Source: Bacteroidota bacterium
GTDB taxonomy: Bacteria > Bacteroidota > Bacteroidia > Sphingobacteriales > Sphingobacteriaceae
Direction of reading: 5' to 3'
Length of the DNA: 64,000 nt
Assembly: GCA_013286565.1 (NCBI GenBank)
Contig: JABDFM010000004.1
Coordinates: forward strand, 34,574-98,573
Part shown: positions 9,371 through 19,132 of the stretch, in pieces
Position numbering within the stretch: the stretch's first letter is position 1
How the letters are laid out: each line of letters opens with the position of its first letter
The notes under the pieces: generated by a model
What the model was told of the DNA's origin: nothing
Seen by the model: only the letters and a program-made list of their open reading frames with translations
Database searches by the model: none
Made by a program: the position numbers and the translations under genes

Positions 9371-10636
9371 ATGTCATTCGAAAATTTAAATTTAATTGAG
9401 CCTATCCTCAGGGCCTTAAAAACTGAGGGATATACTACCCCTACTCCTATACAGGAACAAGCTATACCCATTGTATTACAACACCGCGACTTGTTGGGTT
9501 GCGCGCAAACCGGTACTGGTAAAACGGCCGCTTTTGCTATACCTATTCTGCAGTTATTGTACCAGGACAGGTTGCAGCACAAGGAACAAAAAACCATCAA
9601 GGCCATCATATTAACCCCAACCCGCGAGCTGGCTATACAGATCGACGAGAGCTTTGCCGCTTATGGCAAACACACCGGGTTAAAGCATTTGGTGATCTAC
9701 GGTGGTGTATCACAAAATCCGCAAACGGACGCTTTGCGCCGTGGTGTGGATATATTGGTGGCCACACCAGGCCGTTTATTAGACCTGATGAACCAGCGCT
9801 TTGTTCACCTGGAGCATATTAAAATGCTGGTATTAGACGAGGCCGACCGTATGCTGGATATGGGCTTTGTGCATGATGTAAAAAAGATCATCGCCAAAGT
9901 ACCTGTAAAAAGACAAACGCTGTTTTTCTCGGCTACCATGCCAAACGAAATCCAGCAACTGGCTAATACTATCCTAACTAACCCTGCAAAGGTGGAAGTT
10001 ACTCCAGCCTCATCTACTGCGGATACCATACAGCAATCGTTATATTATGTAGAGAAATCGGATAAGAAAAACTTGCTGATCCACCTGTTAAAGGACAAAG
10101 CAATTAAAACCGCTTTGGTATTTACCCGCACCAAACATGGCGCTGATAAAGTAGTGAAGGATCTTACCCGAGTTGGCATCACTGCCGAAGCTATCCACGG
10201 TAATAAATCACAAAACGCAAGGCAACGTGCGTTAACCAATTTTAAGAACCGCACTACAAGGGTTTTGATAGCTACTGATATTGCTGCACGTGGTATTGAC
10301 ATCGACGAACTGACCCATGTGATCAATTACGAGCTACCAAACATCCCAGAAACTTACGTACACCGTATAGGTCGTACTGGTAGAGCAGGTGCAAGCGGTA
10401 TCGCCTTTTCATTCTGCGACCAGGAGGAGATTGAATTTCTGAAAGATATTCATAAACTGATCTCGAAACATATCCCTATAACCGAAGAGCATCCTTATCC
10501 AATGAGTCCGGCTGCTTATATTAAGAAACAGGAACCAGCTAAAAGCGGTTCAGGTCAGAGGCATCATCAGTCTGCCGGTCACAGGGACGGCCAGAGACGC
10601 TTTGGTGGAAACAGAAGCGGCGGGAATAGGCGGTAA
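9371..10636 (+). CDS. DEAD-box ATP-dependent RNA helicase, RhlE type
   Basis: 421 residues. All helicase motifs are seen in order: PTPIQ (Q motif, about 25-28), AQTGTGKT (Walker A, 45-52), [17 protein letters not shown] (156-159), SAT (187-189), ARGIDI and [10 protein letters not shown]. The C-terminal tail of about 45 residues is rich in Gly, Arg, His and Gln ([17 protein letters not shown]), as in RhlE-like helicases that unwind RNA in ribosome assembly or RNA decay. A cytoplasmic RNA remodeller; the exact target RNA is not deducible. It is monocistronic with a gap of about 220 bases before it. Confidence 0.93.
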   Translation: MSFENLNLIEPILRALKTEGYTTPTPIQEQAIPIVLQHRDLLGCAQTGTGKTAAFAIPILQLLYQDRLQHKEQKTIKAIILTPTRELAIQIDESFAAYGKHTGLKHLVIYGGVSQNPQTDALRRGVDILVATPGRLLDLMNQRFVHLEHIKMLVLDEADRMLDMGFVHDVKKIIAKVPVKRQTLFFSATMPNEIQQLANTILTNPAKVEVTPASSTADTIQQSLYYVEKSDKKNLLIHLLKDKAIKTALVFTRTKHGADKVVKDLTRVGITAEAIHGNKSQNARQRALTNFKNRTTRVLIATDIAARGIDIDELTHVINYELPNIPETYVHRIGRTGRAGASGIAFSFCDQEEIEFLKDIHKLISKHIPITEEHPYPMSPAAYIKKQEPAKSGSGQRHHQSAGHRDGQRRFGGNRSGGNRR

Positions 10637-10655
10637 ATCATTTAGTTCGATTTTA

Positions 10656-10690
10656 AAGTCTCCCCTACAGGGGGAGATTTAGAGGGGGCT
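10656..10690. repeat. CTCCCCC repeat, family B, single-hairpin copy
   Basis: AAGTCTCCCCTACAGGGGGA followed by GATTTAGAGGGGGCT. The same unit recurs at 13709-13745 (inside a gene) and 22539-22575, and is degenerate near 3858. Confidence 0.75.
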
Positions 10691-10767
10691 TGTTAACAAG
10701 TTAATAATCTCCCTTGCATCGTTCAAAATAATTAAATAGCTTTAAACGAAATTTTACACGGTTTGGA

Positions 10768-11067
10768 ATGAAGCGCCTGCTTAATCTTTTTAAGAACAAA
10801 TACTTCCTGGTTACTGTAGCTTTCCTGGTATGGATGACCTTCTTTGATAGGAACGACCTGTTCTCTCAATACCAATATCACCACCAGGTAGCTAAATTAA
10901 AGCAGGAACGCGACTTCTACCAAAAAGAAACCGCCAAAGTTCACCAAGATCTGGACGAACTCACGTCCAATAAAGAAAAACTCGAAAAATTCGCCCGCGA
11001 AAAATACCTCATGAAAAAAGATAATGAGGATGTTTTTGTGATCGGGAAAGAAAAGAAGCAAGATTAA
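10768..11067 (+). CDS. DivIC/FtsB-like septum formation initiator protein
   Basis: 99 residues. A short cytoplasmic N-terminus (MKRLLNLFKNK), one membrane helix (about 11-27), a predicted coiled coil (about 37-77, AKLKQERDFYQKETAKV), and a C-terminal EKLEKFAREKYLMKKDNEDVF stretch make this the standard FtsB/DivIC fold. These single-pass proteins join FtsL and FtsQ in the divisome and help activate septal peptidoglycan synthesis. In this phylum the gene is often near eno, which lies 3 kb upstream here. Length and layout are complete. Confidence 0.88.
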   Translation: MKRLLNLFKNKYFLVTVAFLVWMTFFDRNDLFSQYQYHHQVAKLKQERDFYQKETAKVHQDLDELTSNKEKLEKFAREKYLMKKDNEDVFVIGKEKKQD

Positions 11068-11134
11068 ATTCATAAAGGTTAAAGCCTTCCAACGCAATTC
11101 TATCTCTTGGCTTTATGTTAGTTATAAACAAGAT

Positions 11135-11257
11135 CGTCATTGCGAGGAACGAAGCAACCTCTACATAGGACATTCAAAACCGCGATCAATTTTAAGGGCA
11201 AACAGGCATCCCCGATATGCATGTGTAGAGATGGCCACGCTATCGCTCGCCATGACG
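11135..11257. repeat. Dispersed inverted-repeat element, family C
   Basis: CGTCATTGCGAGGAACGAAG at the left end (from 11135) and ATCGCTCGCCATGACG at the right end (to 11257) can pair, enclosing about 80 bases. The GTCATTGCGAGGAACGAAGC word is common as a noncoding repeat in Bacteroidota genomes (general knowledge). The element has no coding capacity and sits between convergent genes. Confidence 0.75.
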
Positions 11258-11309
11258 GTCTGTTTTATTTTCTTGAGGGAATCGCATTTGCCCCTACTTT
11301 TCATATCAA

Positions 11310-11918
11310 CTATGCATAGAATTTCGGCAACGACAAATTATACTTTACCGCTACTATCCTAATGGCACAAACAACAGTCACTGACAATAACTTTACAACA
11401 TCACTATCTACCTGGTTGATCAATAGCAGGTACAAGGTACCGCCAATAATACACGCCGTAGCATAAATTTCCTTTTGGAATATCAGGGGGATATTGTTCA
11501 ATAGTATGTCGCGGAGTACACCGCCAAAACAGCCGGTAATGGTGCCCAGCGCCACGCAAACTCCCGGATTAAGCCCCGCATTGATCCCTTTTTGTATGCC
11601 GATAATGGTAAACAGCCCAAGGCCCAGCGCATCAAACAGAAATAAAGTGATCTTAAATGTCTTGATATATTTTTTAAAAAGTATAGTGGCTATCACCGTT
11701 CCTAATATGATAAGGGGCAATTGGTAATCACGCATCCAGCTAACCGGGGTATCGCCAATTAGCACATCCCGGATTGTTCCACCGCCAATAGCGGTTACAA
11801 AACCCATGATCAGAACGCCAAAAACATCCAACCGTTTTTGCATGGCCGAAAAAGCACCCGAGATAGCGAAAGCCACCGTCCCCGAAATTTCTATTGCAGA
11901 TGAGATATTGACCATCAT
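11310..11918 (-). CDS. Trimeric intracellular cation (TRIC/UPF0126) channel family protein
   Basis: 202 residues with about seven membrane helices. The two UPF0126 halves can be read directly: AFAISGAFSAMQKRLDVFGV with TAIGGGTIRDVLIGDTP in the first, and FTIIGIQKGI with TGCFGGVLRDILLNNIPLIF in the second. The glycine-rich GGGTIRD and GGVLRD motifs are the family hallmark (bacterial TRIC homologues form trimeric cation channels). The ATG overlaps the stop codon of the upstream 710-residue gene by four bases (ATGA), so the two are probably translationally coupled. Ion selectivity is not known. Confidence 0.9.
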   Translation of the reverse strand: MMVNISSAIEISGTVAFAISGAFSAMQKRLDVFGVLIMGFVTAIGGGTIRDVLIGDTPVSWMRDYQLPLIILGTVIATILFKKYIKTFKITLFLFDALGLGLFTIIGIQKGINAGLNPGVCVALGTITGCFGGVLRDILLNNIPLIFQKEIYATACIIGGTLYLLLINQVDSDVVKLLSVTVVCAIRIVAVKYNLSLPKFYA

Positions 11919-14047
11919 ATTTCCCCTTCGCGTTTACGGATAAACCATTCTAAGCTTAACAAAGCTAATATCAGCACAAATATCCATTTCAGATCTATCA
12001 GGTCACTATAGTGCTTGTCCTCGTAAACCACCGTTTTGATATTTTCATTTTTGCGGATCAGATCGGCAAGGCTGCTGATTTGGGATGGGTAGAGCATTTG
12101 TCCGCCCGATTGTTTGGCCAGGTCATACAGCAAGCGGTGATCGGCAGCGCTTTGACGGGTTTCGAGGTTTAACGGTTTTACGGTTAATTGTCCTTTAGCG
12201 GTGAATGGTTTATCACCCAATTTTGTTGTAGCGGTATAGCTGTATTCATCTACAGGGAGTGCCCCGGCATCCAGCTGGTAGCTTTGACCGTTGCGGGTAA
12301 ACAGGAAACTGTAATTTTTACCGGATTGGCTTTTCAGTTCTATCCTGACATCGGGGGTGTTGACCAGTTCCAGCGCATCGTTGTATAACTCGGCATTCAG
12401 TATTACATTTTCGCCTTCATCAAACACGTTTTTAGCTGGATAAACCCTGAAACGCTGCCTGTTATTATTGGCAGTAAGGTATTGTACACCCTGGCCGAGC
12501 AATTCTTCAAGCGCATGGTGATTTCCATAGGTTTGATACTCGGCTAATGCCCAGCGCCATAGGCCTTCGCCTGTAAGTATCGCTATCCGGTGCCCGTTCT
12601 CGTCACCGAATGATAATAAAGGATAGGCTGTCGATACCTCTCCTATTTTCTGTTTCAGCAAAACCTGGCCTGCTCCGTTACCACTGTAATTGCCAAAAGG
12701 CGCCAATAACGGTGGAAACTGACTGATCTTTTTCCGTGTCGAATCAGATAAGGTAAACAGGGAGAACTCTACTATCGGCTCTGCAAATACCTCCTGCATT
12801 TCCTCGCGACCGGAATTGATCTGCACTAATTTCTGTTCTGAATTTAATAGTTGCAGATCAGTTTGCGCACCAGCCATGTACCAAACGGGGATTTTACTTT
12901 TTGTAATAAAGGTTTGCAGGTCGCCATTGCTATTACTTGCCGATTGGTATAAGATCACCAGGCTGTAATCGCTCAATTTCAGTTTAGGAATGTCGCTAAG
13001 CAGGCTTGCCTTTACCTCATAATTCTTGTTGTTTTCAATGGCTTGTTTGATCACCGTGATATCCGGGTGTGGACTATCATAAAGCAGCAATATCTTTTGT
13101 TTGGCATCGAGCACTTCCACATAAATGGTTTCAGTATTATTTTGTAACGATACCTCATTTTTAACAGGGGCTATGCTGATGGTAAACTTGCGTATGCCTT
13201 TTTTATCCGCATTGAGTTTCAGTGGTACCACCTTTCTGAAATTATCGGAAGTTACCGGGTCGTTCTGACTGAACACCTGTTTGCCATCTTCGGTAATACT
13301 TAGCCGGATATTTTCGCCTTTGGCCTGGTAGGCTTCCGCCAAAACTTCCACCTCAAAATCATTCCCTAAATAGGCTGTTTTATTATAGTTTACGTTACCG
13401 ATCAGCAGGTCGCGTTTTGCAACTGTATCGCCTAAAGCAATGGTATAAATGCTTGTCTTTAAATTTTTAGCCTCGTAACGCGGGTCGCTGCCCTGGTTGT
13501 ATAAGCCGTCCGTAGCGAGTATAAGCGCGCCGATGTTCTGATTAGCAAACCGCTCGTTCAATTGGTGAATAGCCGATGAAATATTAGTTTGCTTACCATC
13601 AAATTTACCGGAAAGGCTATCATGCAGGTTTCGGCTGAAATTGAATTCGCGTACATCATACTGGTCGCCCAACTGCTGTTTTAGGTGCGACAGAGAAGCA
13701 ACCCAATCAGCCCCCTCTAAATCTCCCCCGGTAGGGGAGACTTTTTTATTTTCTAAAGCCCTCCCTTCCGGGGAGGGTTTGGGTGGGGCGAATAGTTTTA
13801 TGGATTGCGAATTATCCTGAGCGATCAGCAGCAAAGGCTTCTGCGGATCATAGGCGACCGACTTCACCAAAGGTGCGATCAATAAAAAAGAGATGATAGA
13901 TACAGCGATAGTCCTTACGGCAAACAAACCATAACGGGCAGCTTTACCCAGGCTGACCGGCTGGCGGTACATCAGCCATGCATACAGCAGGCCCAGCAAC
14001 AGGCAAACAGGCGTCCACCATCCCGAAACTGAGCCCCATGTTAGCAT
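11915..14047 (-). CDS. VWA-like membrane protein with an intergenic repeat inside its frame
   Basis: 710 residues. Two membrane helices open the protein (about 10-27 and 38-62) and one closes it (LKWIFVLILALLSLEWFI). Between them is a large periplasmic part that begins with a von Willebrand A-like domain: DNSQS fits the DxSxS metal-site motif and LILATDGLYN supplies the later Asp. Related Bacteroidota proteins are annotated as VWA or BatA-like membrane proteins; no biochemical role is established. Directly after DNSQS, about 27 residues rich in Pro and Gly (APPKPSPEGRALENKKVSPT onward) are encoded by a family B repeat at 13709-13790. The insertion keeps the frame. It is coupled by ATGA overlap to the TRIC-type gene. 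Confidence 0.8.
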   Translation of the reverse strand: MLTWGSVSGWWTPVCLLLGLLYAWLMYRQPVSLGKAARYGLFAVRTIAVSIISFLLIAPLVKSVAYDPQKPLLLIAQDNSQSIKLFAPPKPSPEGRALENKKVSPTGGDLEGADWVASLSHLKQQLGDQYDVREFNFSRNLHDSLSGKFDGKQTNISSAIHQLNERFANQNIGALILATDGLYNQGSDPRYEAKNLKTSIYTIALGDTVAKRDLLIGNVNYNKTAYLGNDFEVEVLAEAYQAKGENIRLSITEDGKQVFSQNDPVTSDNFRKVVPLKLNADKKGIRKFTISIAPVKNEVSLQNNTETIYVEVLDAKQKILLLYDSPHPDITVIKQAIENNKNYEVKASLLSDIPKLKLSDYSLVILYQSASNSNGDLQTFITKSKIPVWYMAGAQTDLQLLNSEQKLVQINSGREEMQEVFAEPIVEFSLFTLSDSTRKKISQFPPLLAPFGNYSGNGAGQVLLKQKIGEVSTAYPLLSFGDENGHRIAILTGEGLWRWALAEYQTYGNHHALEELLGQGVQYLTANNNRQRFRVYPAKNVFDEGENVILNAELYNDALELVNTPDVRIELKSQSGKNYSFLFTRNGQSYQLDAGALPVDEYSYTATTKLGDKPFTAKGQLTVKPLNLETRQSAADHRLLYDLAKQSGGQMLYPSQISSLADLIRKNENIKTVVYEDKHYSDLIDLKWIFVLILALLSLEWFIRKREGEI
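13709..13790. repeat. Family B two-hairpin repeat lying inside a coding region
   Basis: Starts AGCCCCCTCTAAATCTCCCC, continues through GGTAGGGGAG, and ends with the second hairpin CCCTCCC...GGGAGGG and TTTGGGTGGGGCG. It has the same order of parts as the intergenic copy at 22539-22624. It adds about 27 in-frame codons to the VWA-like gene. Confidence 0.85.
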
Positions 14048-14152
14048 TAGTTATATGTTTGTGTTGTAAGTTATGAGTTATGAACGAAGTAAATGTGAGC
14101 AATTATACGTTTTAAACAAACTAAAAACTCAAACTCACAACCGACTGCTCAC

Positions 14153-14896
14153 CTACAGCATTCCCCCATCAACAGGAATAACCTGCCCGGTGATATAAGA
14201 AGCCATATCTGATGCCAGGAAAACACAGCAATTGGCCACATCTTCGGTTTCGCCGCCGCGTTTAAGCGGGATAGCTTGTGCCCAGCCTTCCACTACTTTG
14301 GGGTCTAATATTTCGGTCATTTCGGTTTTGATAAAACCGGGAGCGACTACGTTGGTACGTATATTACGGGAGCCTAATTCTTTAGCGATAGATTTAGAAA
14401 AACCGATGATACCTGCCTTTGAAGCCGCATAATTGGCCTGCCCCGCATTGCCCTGCACCCCAACTACCGAACTCATATTAATAAACACACCATAGCGATT
14501 TTTCATCATAATTTTTGATGCGGCCTTGGTGACATTGAAGATCGATTTCAGGTTTACATCCAGCACTTCATCCCAGCTTTCCTCGGTCATACGCATCAGC
14601 AAACCATCCTTGGTGATACCGGCGTTATTCACCACGATATGCAGGGTACCGAAATCGGCAATGATATCATTAACCAGTTTTTCGGCCTCATCAAATTTAG
14701 AAGCATCAGAACGATAGCCCTTTACCTGTGTGCCAAAACTTTGCAGTTCCTGCTCCAAAGCCTGTCCTTTTTCAACAGACGATAAGTAAGTAAATGCCAC
14801 ATTGGCGCCATGCTCGGCAAATTTCTCGGCTATTTTACGACCTATACCCTTTGATGCACCTGTGATGAGTGCGGTTTTTCCTTCTAATAATTTCAT
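14153..14896 (-). CDS. fabG: 3-oxoacyl-[acyl-carrier-protein] reductase
   Basis: 247 residues, the standard FabG length. It reduces 3-oxoacyl-ACP with NADPH in fatty-acid elongation. The Rossmann motif TGASKGIG (about 12-19), NNAGIT, the catalytic Ser in SSVVGVQGN, and YAASKAG (catalytic Tyr and Lys) are present, and the C-terminus YITGQVIPVDGGML is typical of FabG rather than of other SDRs. No other fab gene is adjacent. A gap with AAAGTC-type repeats separates it from the Cys-rich gene upstream. Confidence 0.93.
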   Translation of the reverse strand: MKLLEGKTALITGASKGIGRKIAEKFAEHGANVAFTYLSSVEKGQALEQELQSFGTQVKGYRSDASKFDEAEKLVNDIIADFGTLHIVVNNAGITKDGLLMRMTEESWDEVLDVNLKSIFNVTKAASKIMMKNRYGVFINMSSVVGVQGNAGQANYAASKAGIIGFSKSIAKELGSRNIRTNVVAPGFIKTEMTEILDPKVVEGWAQAIPLKRGGETEDVANCCVFLASDMASYITGQVIPVDGGML

Positions 14897-14987
14897 TTTT
14901 GTTCAGAATGATTTCGGGGGTCGAAGATAGACATTTAGTCGGAAAGTCAGAAAAGTCCGGAAGTCCGAAAGATAGTAGTCTTAATAA

Positions 14988-15194
14988 TTACTTAACAATA
15001 AGGGAGGATTGATATTCCTTCTGTAATTCCAACAAACACCCCGCACACAAACACCCGTCATACAGCTCACTCACATATTGCGTTTCATTAAGCGTTAGCT
15101 GCACTTTGGCGCACTGGCATTTGGTGAATGAATTGGCTTTACATTCAAATGCCGACTGGCAGCGTTCGCAACGGACGATTTCGTGTTTGGTCAT
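14988..15194 (-). CDS. Cysteine-rich CWC-type small protein
   Basis: 68 residues. CERCQSAFECKANSFTKCQCAK near the N-terminus and CLCAGCLLEL near the C-terminus match the small Cys-rich CWC family of unknown function; eight Cys suggest zinc binding. No signal peptide, so it is probably cytoplasmic. Family A repeat directly upstream. The order fabG - CWC gene - nrdA on the same strand may be one transcript, though the repeats between them make that uncertain. Confidence 0.8.
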   Translation of the reverse strand: MTKHEIVRCERCQSAFECKANSFTKCQCAKVQLTLNETQYVSELYDGCLCAGCLLELQKEYQSSLIVK

Positions 15195-15200
15195 TCGTTT

Positions 15201-15280
15201 TGTCCATGGTCAGTGGTTGATAGACCATAGCCAAAAGTAAATTAATTACTATCGACTATGAACTATTAACTATCGACTAA
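15201..15280. repeat. Dispersed palindromic repeat, family A, copy 3
   Basis: Units GTCCATGGTCAGTGG, TGATAGACCATAG, ACTATCGACTATG and ACTATCGACTA. It fills the gap between nrdA and the Cys-rich small gene. Confidence 0.7.
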
Positions 15281-15282
15281 AA

Positions 15283-17661
15283 TTACGCCGAGCAGGTCAC
15301 GCATCCCTCATCCATCGAGCATGATGGACCAGCTGGTATTTCGTCGGCCACTTGCTCTACATGATCAGGTATTACCGGCTCCATATTTTTGCCGCCCTGG
15401 TTCTCTACGGTAAATTTCACTGCCTGCGATGCCGCTTGTGTGCGTAGGTAATACATACCTGTTTTCAAACCCTTTTTCCAGGCATAAAAATGCATGGAAG
15501 TCAGTTTAGACGCATTTGGCGAATTGATAAATAGGTTAAGCGATTGCGACTGACAAATATACGCACCCCTATCAGCAGCCATATCGATAATGTTACGCAT
15601 TTTGATCTCCCATACGGTTTTGTACAGGTCTTTTAGCTCCTGCGGAATCTCTGCAATATCCTGTATCGAACCGTTCGCGGTGATGATCTTATCTTTCATC
15701 GCGTTGTCCCACAAACCGCGGTTTACCAAATCGCGCAGCAAGAATTTATTGACGATGATAAACTCTCCGCTTAATACGCGGCGGGTGTAGATATTAGAGG
15801 TGTAGGGTTCAAAACATTCGTTATTGCCCAATATCTGCGAGGTGGAGGCGGTTGGCATAGGAGCAACCAATAAGGAGTTACGCACGCCGTGATTCATCAC
15901 ATCCAAACGCAGGTTTTCCCAGTCCCATCTGCCGGTATCCGGTTTTACATCCCACAGATCAAACTGGAATTTACCTTTTGATAATGGCGAACCTTTAAAT
16001 GTTTCGTAAGCGCCATCTTGGATAGCCAGGTCTTTCGAAGCCGTCATGGCTGCAAAGTAGATGGTCTCGAATATCTCTTTGTTCAGTTTCTTGGCTTCTT
16101 CGCTTTCAAACGGCAGGCGCAGTAAAATGAAAGCATCTGCCAGCCCTTGCACACCCAAACCAATTGGACGGTGGCGCAGGTTAGAATATCTGGCTTCTTC
16201 AACCGGGTAATAGTTGTTATCAATGATCTTATTCAGGTTCAAAGTAACCTGGTAAGTTACCTCGTATAATTTCTGGTGATCGAAAACGCCATTGTTTACA
16301 TATCTCGGCAATGCCAGCGAGGCCAGGTTGCAAACAGCCACTTCTTCGGCCGATGTATATTCCATGATCTCGGTACACAAGTTGGAACTTTTGATCGTCC
16401 CCAAATTTTGCTGGTTCGATTTGCCGTTGGCGGCGTCCTTATATAATAAGTAAGGCGTGCCGGTTTCTACCTGTGCATCCAGTATGGCAAACCAAAGTTC
16501 CTGTGCCTTTACGGTTTTGCGGGCGCGCCCTTCTTTTTCATATTTTTCATAAAAGGCTTCAAACTCGGCACCAAAACAATCGGCTAATCCCGGTGCTTCG
16601 TGCGGGCAGAACAGGCTCCATTCTTCATTAGCCTCTACCCTTTTCATAAACAGGTCGGATACCCAAAGGGCGTAGAACAAATCGCGGGCACGCATTTCTT
16701 CTTTACCATGGTTTTTGCGGAGATCTAAAAAGTCAAATACATCCGCATGCCATGGTTCTAAATAAATAGCGAATGCACCCTTACGCTTGCCACCGCCCTG
16801 GTCTACATAACGGGCTGTATCGTTAAATACTTTTAGCATGGGTACAATACCGTTACTGGTGCCATTAGTGCCGCTGATGTAAGAACCTGTGGCCCTTACA
16901 TTGTGGATGCTCAAACCAATACCACCTGCGCTTTGAGATATTTTGGCGGTTTGCTTTAATGTATCATAAATGCCGTCAATACTATCATCCTTCATCGTCA
17001 ATAAAAAGCAGGATGACATTTGTGGTTTCGGCGTACCGGCATTAAATAAGGTCGGCGTAGCATGGGTGAACCAGCGCTCGCTCATCAGGTTATAAGTTTT
17101 GATGACGCTATCTACATCCTCTTTGTGAATACCTACAGCAACCCGCATAAATAAATGCTGCGGGCGCTCGGCAATTTTACCATCCAGCTTTAACAGGTAT
17201 GATTTCTCCAACGTTTTGAAGCCGAAATAATCAAAACCAAAATCACGGTCGTATATAATGGTGCTGTCCAGTAGTTCGGCATTAGCTTCGATCACTTCCC
17301 ATACATCATCGGCAATCAGCGAAGCATTTTTGCTCGTTTTGGCATCGATATAACCATGCAAAAGTCGCATGGTTTCTGAAAATGATTTAATGGTATTCTT
17401 ATGCAGATTGGATACGGCTATGCGCGATGCCAGTAAAGCATAATCCGGGTGCTTGGTGGTTAATGAGGCCGCGGTCTCTGCAGCCAGGTTATCCAATTCG
17501 GAGGTGGTTACCCCGTCGTACAAACCTTCAATTACTTTTTTGGCTACATCGATCGGGTCAACCAATGCAGGGTTTAAACTATAGCACAGTTTCTCGATGC
17601 GTGCGGTTATTTTATCAAATTTTACGGTTTCTTTTTTACCGTCTCTTTTTATTACATACAT
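15283..17661 (-). CDS. nrdA: Ribonucleoside-diphosphate reductase, alpha subunit (class Ia)
   Basis: 792 residues. The N-terminus ([22 protein letters not shown]) is an ATP-cone, the allosteric activity domain. The catalytic barrel follows, with SSCFLLTM and [17 protein letters not shown], the catalytic Cys/Glu loop NLCTEIMEY...[13 protein letters not shown], and [19 protein letters not shown]. The C-terminal tail ends [12 protein letters not shown], whose Cys pair would re-reduce the active site. It makes dNDPs from NDPs using the tyrosyl radical of NrdB, encoded just upstream on the same strand (37-base gap). Length is normal for the eukaryote-like class Ia branch found in Bacteroidota. Confidence 0.97.
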   Translation of the reverse strand: MYVIKRDGKKETVKFDKITARIEKLCYSLNPALVDPIDVAKKVIEGLYDGVTTSELDNLAAETAASLTTKHPDYALLASRIAVSNLHKNTIKSFSETMRLLHGYIDAKTSKNASLIADDVWEVIEANAELLDSTIIYDRDFGFDYFGFKTLEKSYLLKLDGKIAERPQHLFMRVAVGIHKEDVDSVIKTYNLMSERWFTHATPTLFNAGTPKPQMSSCFLLTMKDDSIDGIYDTLKQTAKISQSAGGIGLSIHNVRATGSYISGTNGTSNGIVPMLKVFNDTARYVDQGGGKRKGAFAIYLEPWHADVFDFLDLRKNHGKEEMRARDLFYALWVSDLFMKRVEANEEWSLFCPHEAPGLADCFGAEFEAFYEKYEKEGRARKTVKAQELWFAILDAQVETGTPYLLYKDAANGKSNQQNLGTIKSSNLCTEIMEYTSAEEVAVCNLASLALPRYVNNGVFDHQKLYEVTYQVTLNLNKIIDNNYYPVEEARYSNLRHRPIGLGVQGLADAFILLRLPFESEEAKKLNKEIFETIYFAAMTASKDLAIQDGAYETFKGSPLSKGKFQFDLWDVKPDTGRWDWENLRLDVMNHGVRNSLLVAPMPTASTSQILGNNECFEPYTSNIYTRRVLSGEFIIVNKFLLRDLVNRGLWDNAMKDKIITANGSIQDIAEIPQELKDLYKTVWEIKMRNIIDMAADRGAYICQSQSLNLFINSPNASKLTSMHFYAWKKGLKTGMYYLRTQAASQAVKFTVENQGGKNMEPVIPDHVEQVADEIPAGPSCSMDEGCVTCSA

Positions 17662-17698
17662 GGGTGTTGGAGATTAGAGGTTAGAGATCAGTGATTAG

Positions 17699-18670
17699 TT
17701 AAAAATCATCATCAAGCGAAAAAGCTTTGCTTTCCTGCGTATTCAGCACGCCGTTTTTCTGATAATCGCCTACGCGTTTTTCAAAGAAATTAGTTTTGCC
17801 CTGCAGGGATATCATCTCCATAAAATCAAATGGATTGGCGGCATTATAAACTTTATCATAGCCTAATTCTAATAACCACCTGTCGGCTACAAATTCAATA
17901 TACTGGCTCATTAGTTTGGCGTTCATACCAATGAGATTTACTGGTAACGCATCAGTCACAAATTCCTTTTCTATCTCAACGGCATCAGTAATGATGGCGG
18001 TCGCTTCTTCCTTAGATAGCTTTTCGCCCAGCATACTGTATAACAAACAGGCAAACTCACAATGCATACCTTCATCACGAGAGATCAGCTCATTGCTGAA
18101 AGTAAGGCCTGGCATCAAACCACGTTTTTTGAGCCAGAAAATAGAGCAGAAACTTCCGGAAAAGAAGATACCTTCTACCGCTGCAAATGCAACTAAACGC
18201 TGAGCAAAGGTTCCGTTATTGATCCATTTGAGTGCCCATTGCGCTTTTTTTTGCACTGCAGGTACGGTATCGATGGCATGAAACAAACGATCCTTTTCGG
18301 CAGGGTCTTTTACATAAGTATCGATCAGCAAGGCATAGGTTTCTGAATGAATATTCTCCATCATAATCTGGAAACCATAAAAACACCGTGCTTCGGGCAC
18401 CTGCACTTCGCTCATAAAGTTTACGGCAAGGTTCTCATTCACGATCCCATCGCTGGCTGCAAAAAAAGCCAGGATATGGGATATAAAATGCCGCTCGCCG
18501 TCGTTCAGGTTTTCCCAGTGCTTCAGGTCGTCGGAGAGGTCGATCTCCTCGGCGGTCCAAAAACTGGCCTCGTGCTTTTTGTACATTTCCCAGATGCGGG
18601 GATAGTTGATGGGGAGGATCACAAACCGGTCCTTGTTCTCCCTTAATAATACTTCATTTTCCTGTTTCAT
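17699..18670 (-). CDS. nrdB: Ribonucleoside-diphosphate reductase, beta subunit (class Ia)
   Basis: 323 residues from the ATG at 18668-18670 (MKQENEVLL); a GTG 18 codons earlier also opens the frame but adds an atypical basic tail, so it was not chosen. Iron ligands and radical site are visible: [10 protein letters not shown], the [19 protein letters not shown] segment (the Tyr in CFYGF matches the radical Tyr of eukaryotic R2), and the later EGIFFSGSF and DEGMHCEF motifs. The C-terminus ends [11 protein letters not shown], the acidic tail that docks on NrdA. Forms a likely operon with nrdA. Confidence 0.96.
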   Translation of the reverse strand: MKQENEVLLRENKDRFVILPINYPRIWEMYKKHEASFWTAEEIDLSDDLKHWENLNDGERHFISHILAFFAASDGIVNENLAVNFMSEVQVPEARCFYGFQIMMENIHSETYALLIDTYVKDPAEKDRLFHAIDTVPAVQKKAQWALKWINNGTFAQRLVAFAAVEGIFFSGSFCSIFWLKKRGLMPGLTFSNELISRDEGMHCEFACLLYSMLGEKLSKEEATAIITDAVEIEKEFVTDALPVNLIGMNAKLMSQYIEFVADRWLLELGYDKVYNAANPFDFMEMISLQGKTNFFEKRVGDYQKNGVLNTQESKAFSLDDDF

Positions 18671-19132
18671 GCCTCGTCGTTTTTTTATTTGTTTGGGGCT
18701 GACAAAAGACGATGAACCGGGCACTTTACGGAAGTACAGGGGACAGGGCTTTCATCAAAACCTTATTCGTGAAAGTTTTGACAAGCTATCTGGCAGGTGT
18801 CTGGCTTATAGTAGTTGTGGGTAGCGAGTGATCAGTTATGAGTAAAAAACTCACTACTTAAAACTCAAAACTCAGTACTAAAACACAGTTGCACGTCAGC
18901 CCATGATTTGCACATGGTTCCCTTTTAATACCGGCTTTTAACCCGGCAACCTTTGATAGCGTTTGTTAAAGAACTTAGAGTTTCAAAGATAACGGGTGGG
19001 GCTATTACGATGTTAGTGATAGTTTTTAACATCGGGGTTAGTTATGCACAAGGCGGCAATCAGACATATTTTGTTTTTAAAAACTGTTCTTTCAATAAAA
19101 TGTTTGTAAATTCAATTAAAAAACCCATCACC
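18671..19132. other. Gap of about 460 bases between divergent nrdB and aquaporin genes
   Basis: This region must hold the promoters for nrdBA and the aquaporin, but no clear TAnnTTTG box with a -33 element was seen. Around 18826-18885 there is an imperfect inverted repeat of GAGTTTT/AAAACTC words. An open frame runs in from 18953 toward the aquaporin but reads as an unlikely extension. No NrdR box could be confidently assigned. Confidence 0.4.

Noticed and set aside
18671..18724. 18-codon GTG-initiated extension of nrdB
   Set aside because: A basic tail not found in class Ia beta subunits; the ATG at 18670 gives the normal length.
18953..19132. 60-codon upstream extension of the aquaporin frame
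   Set aside because: MIP proteins begin at the MKKYLAELIG stretch; the extension has no counterpart in the family and would place a stray hydrophobic helix before helix 1.
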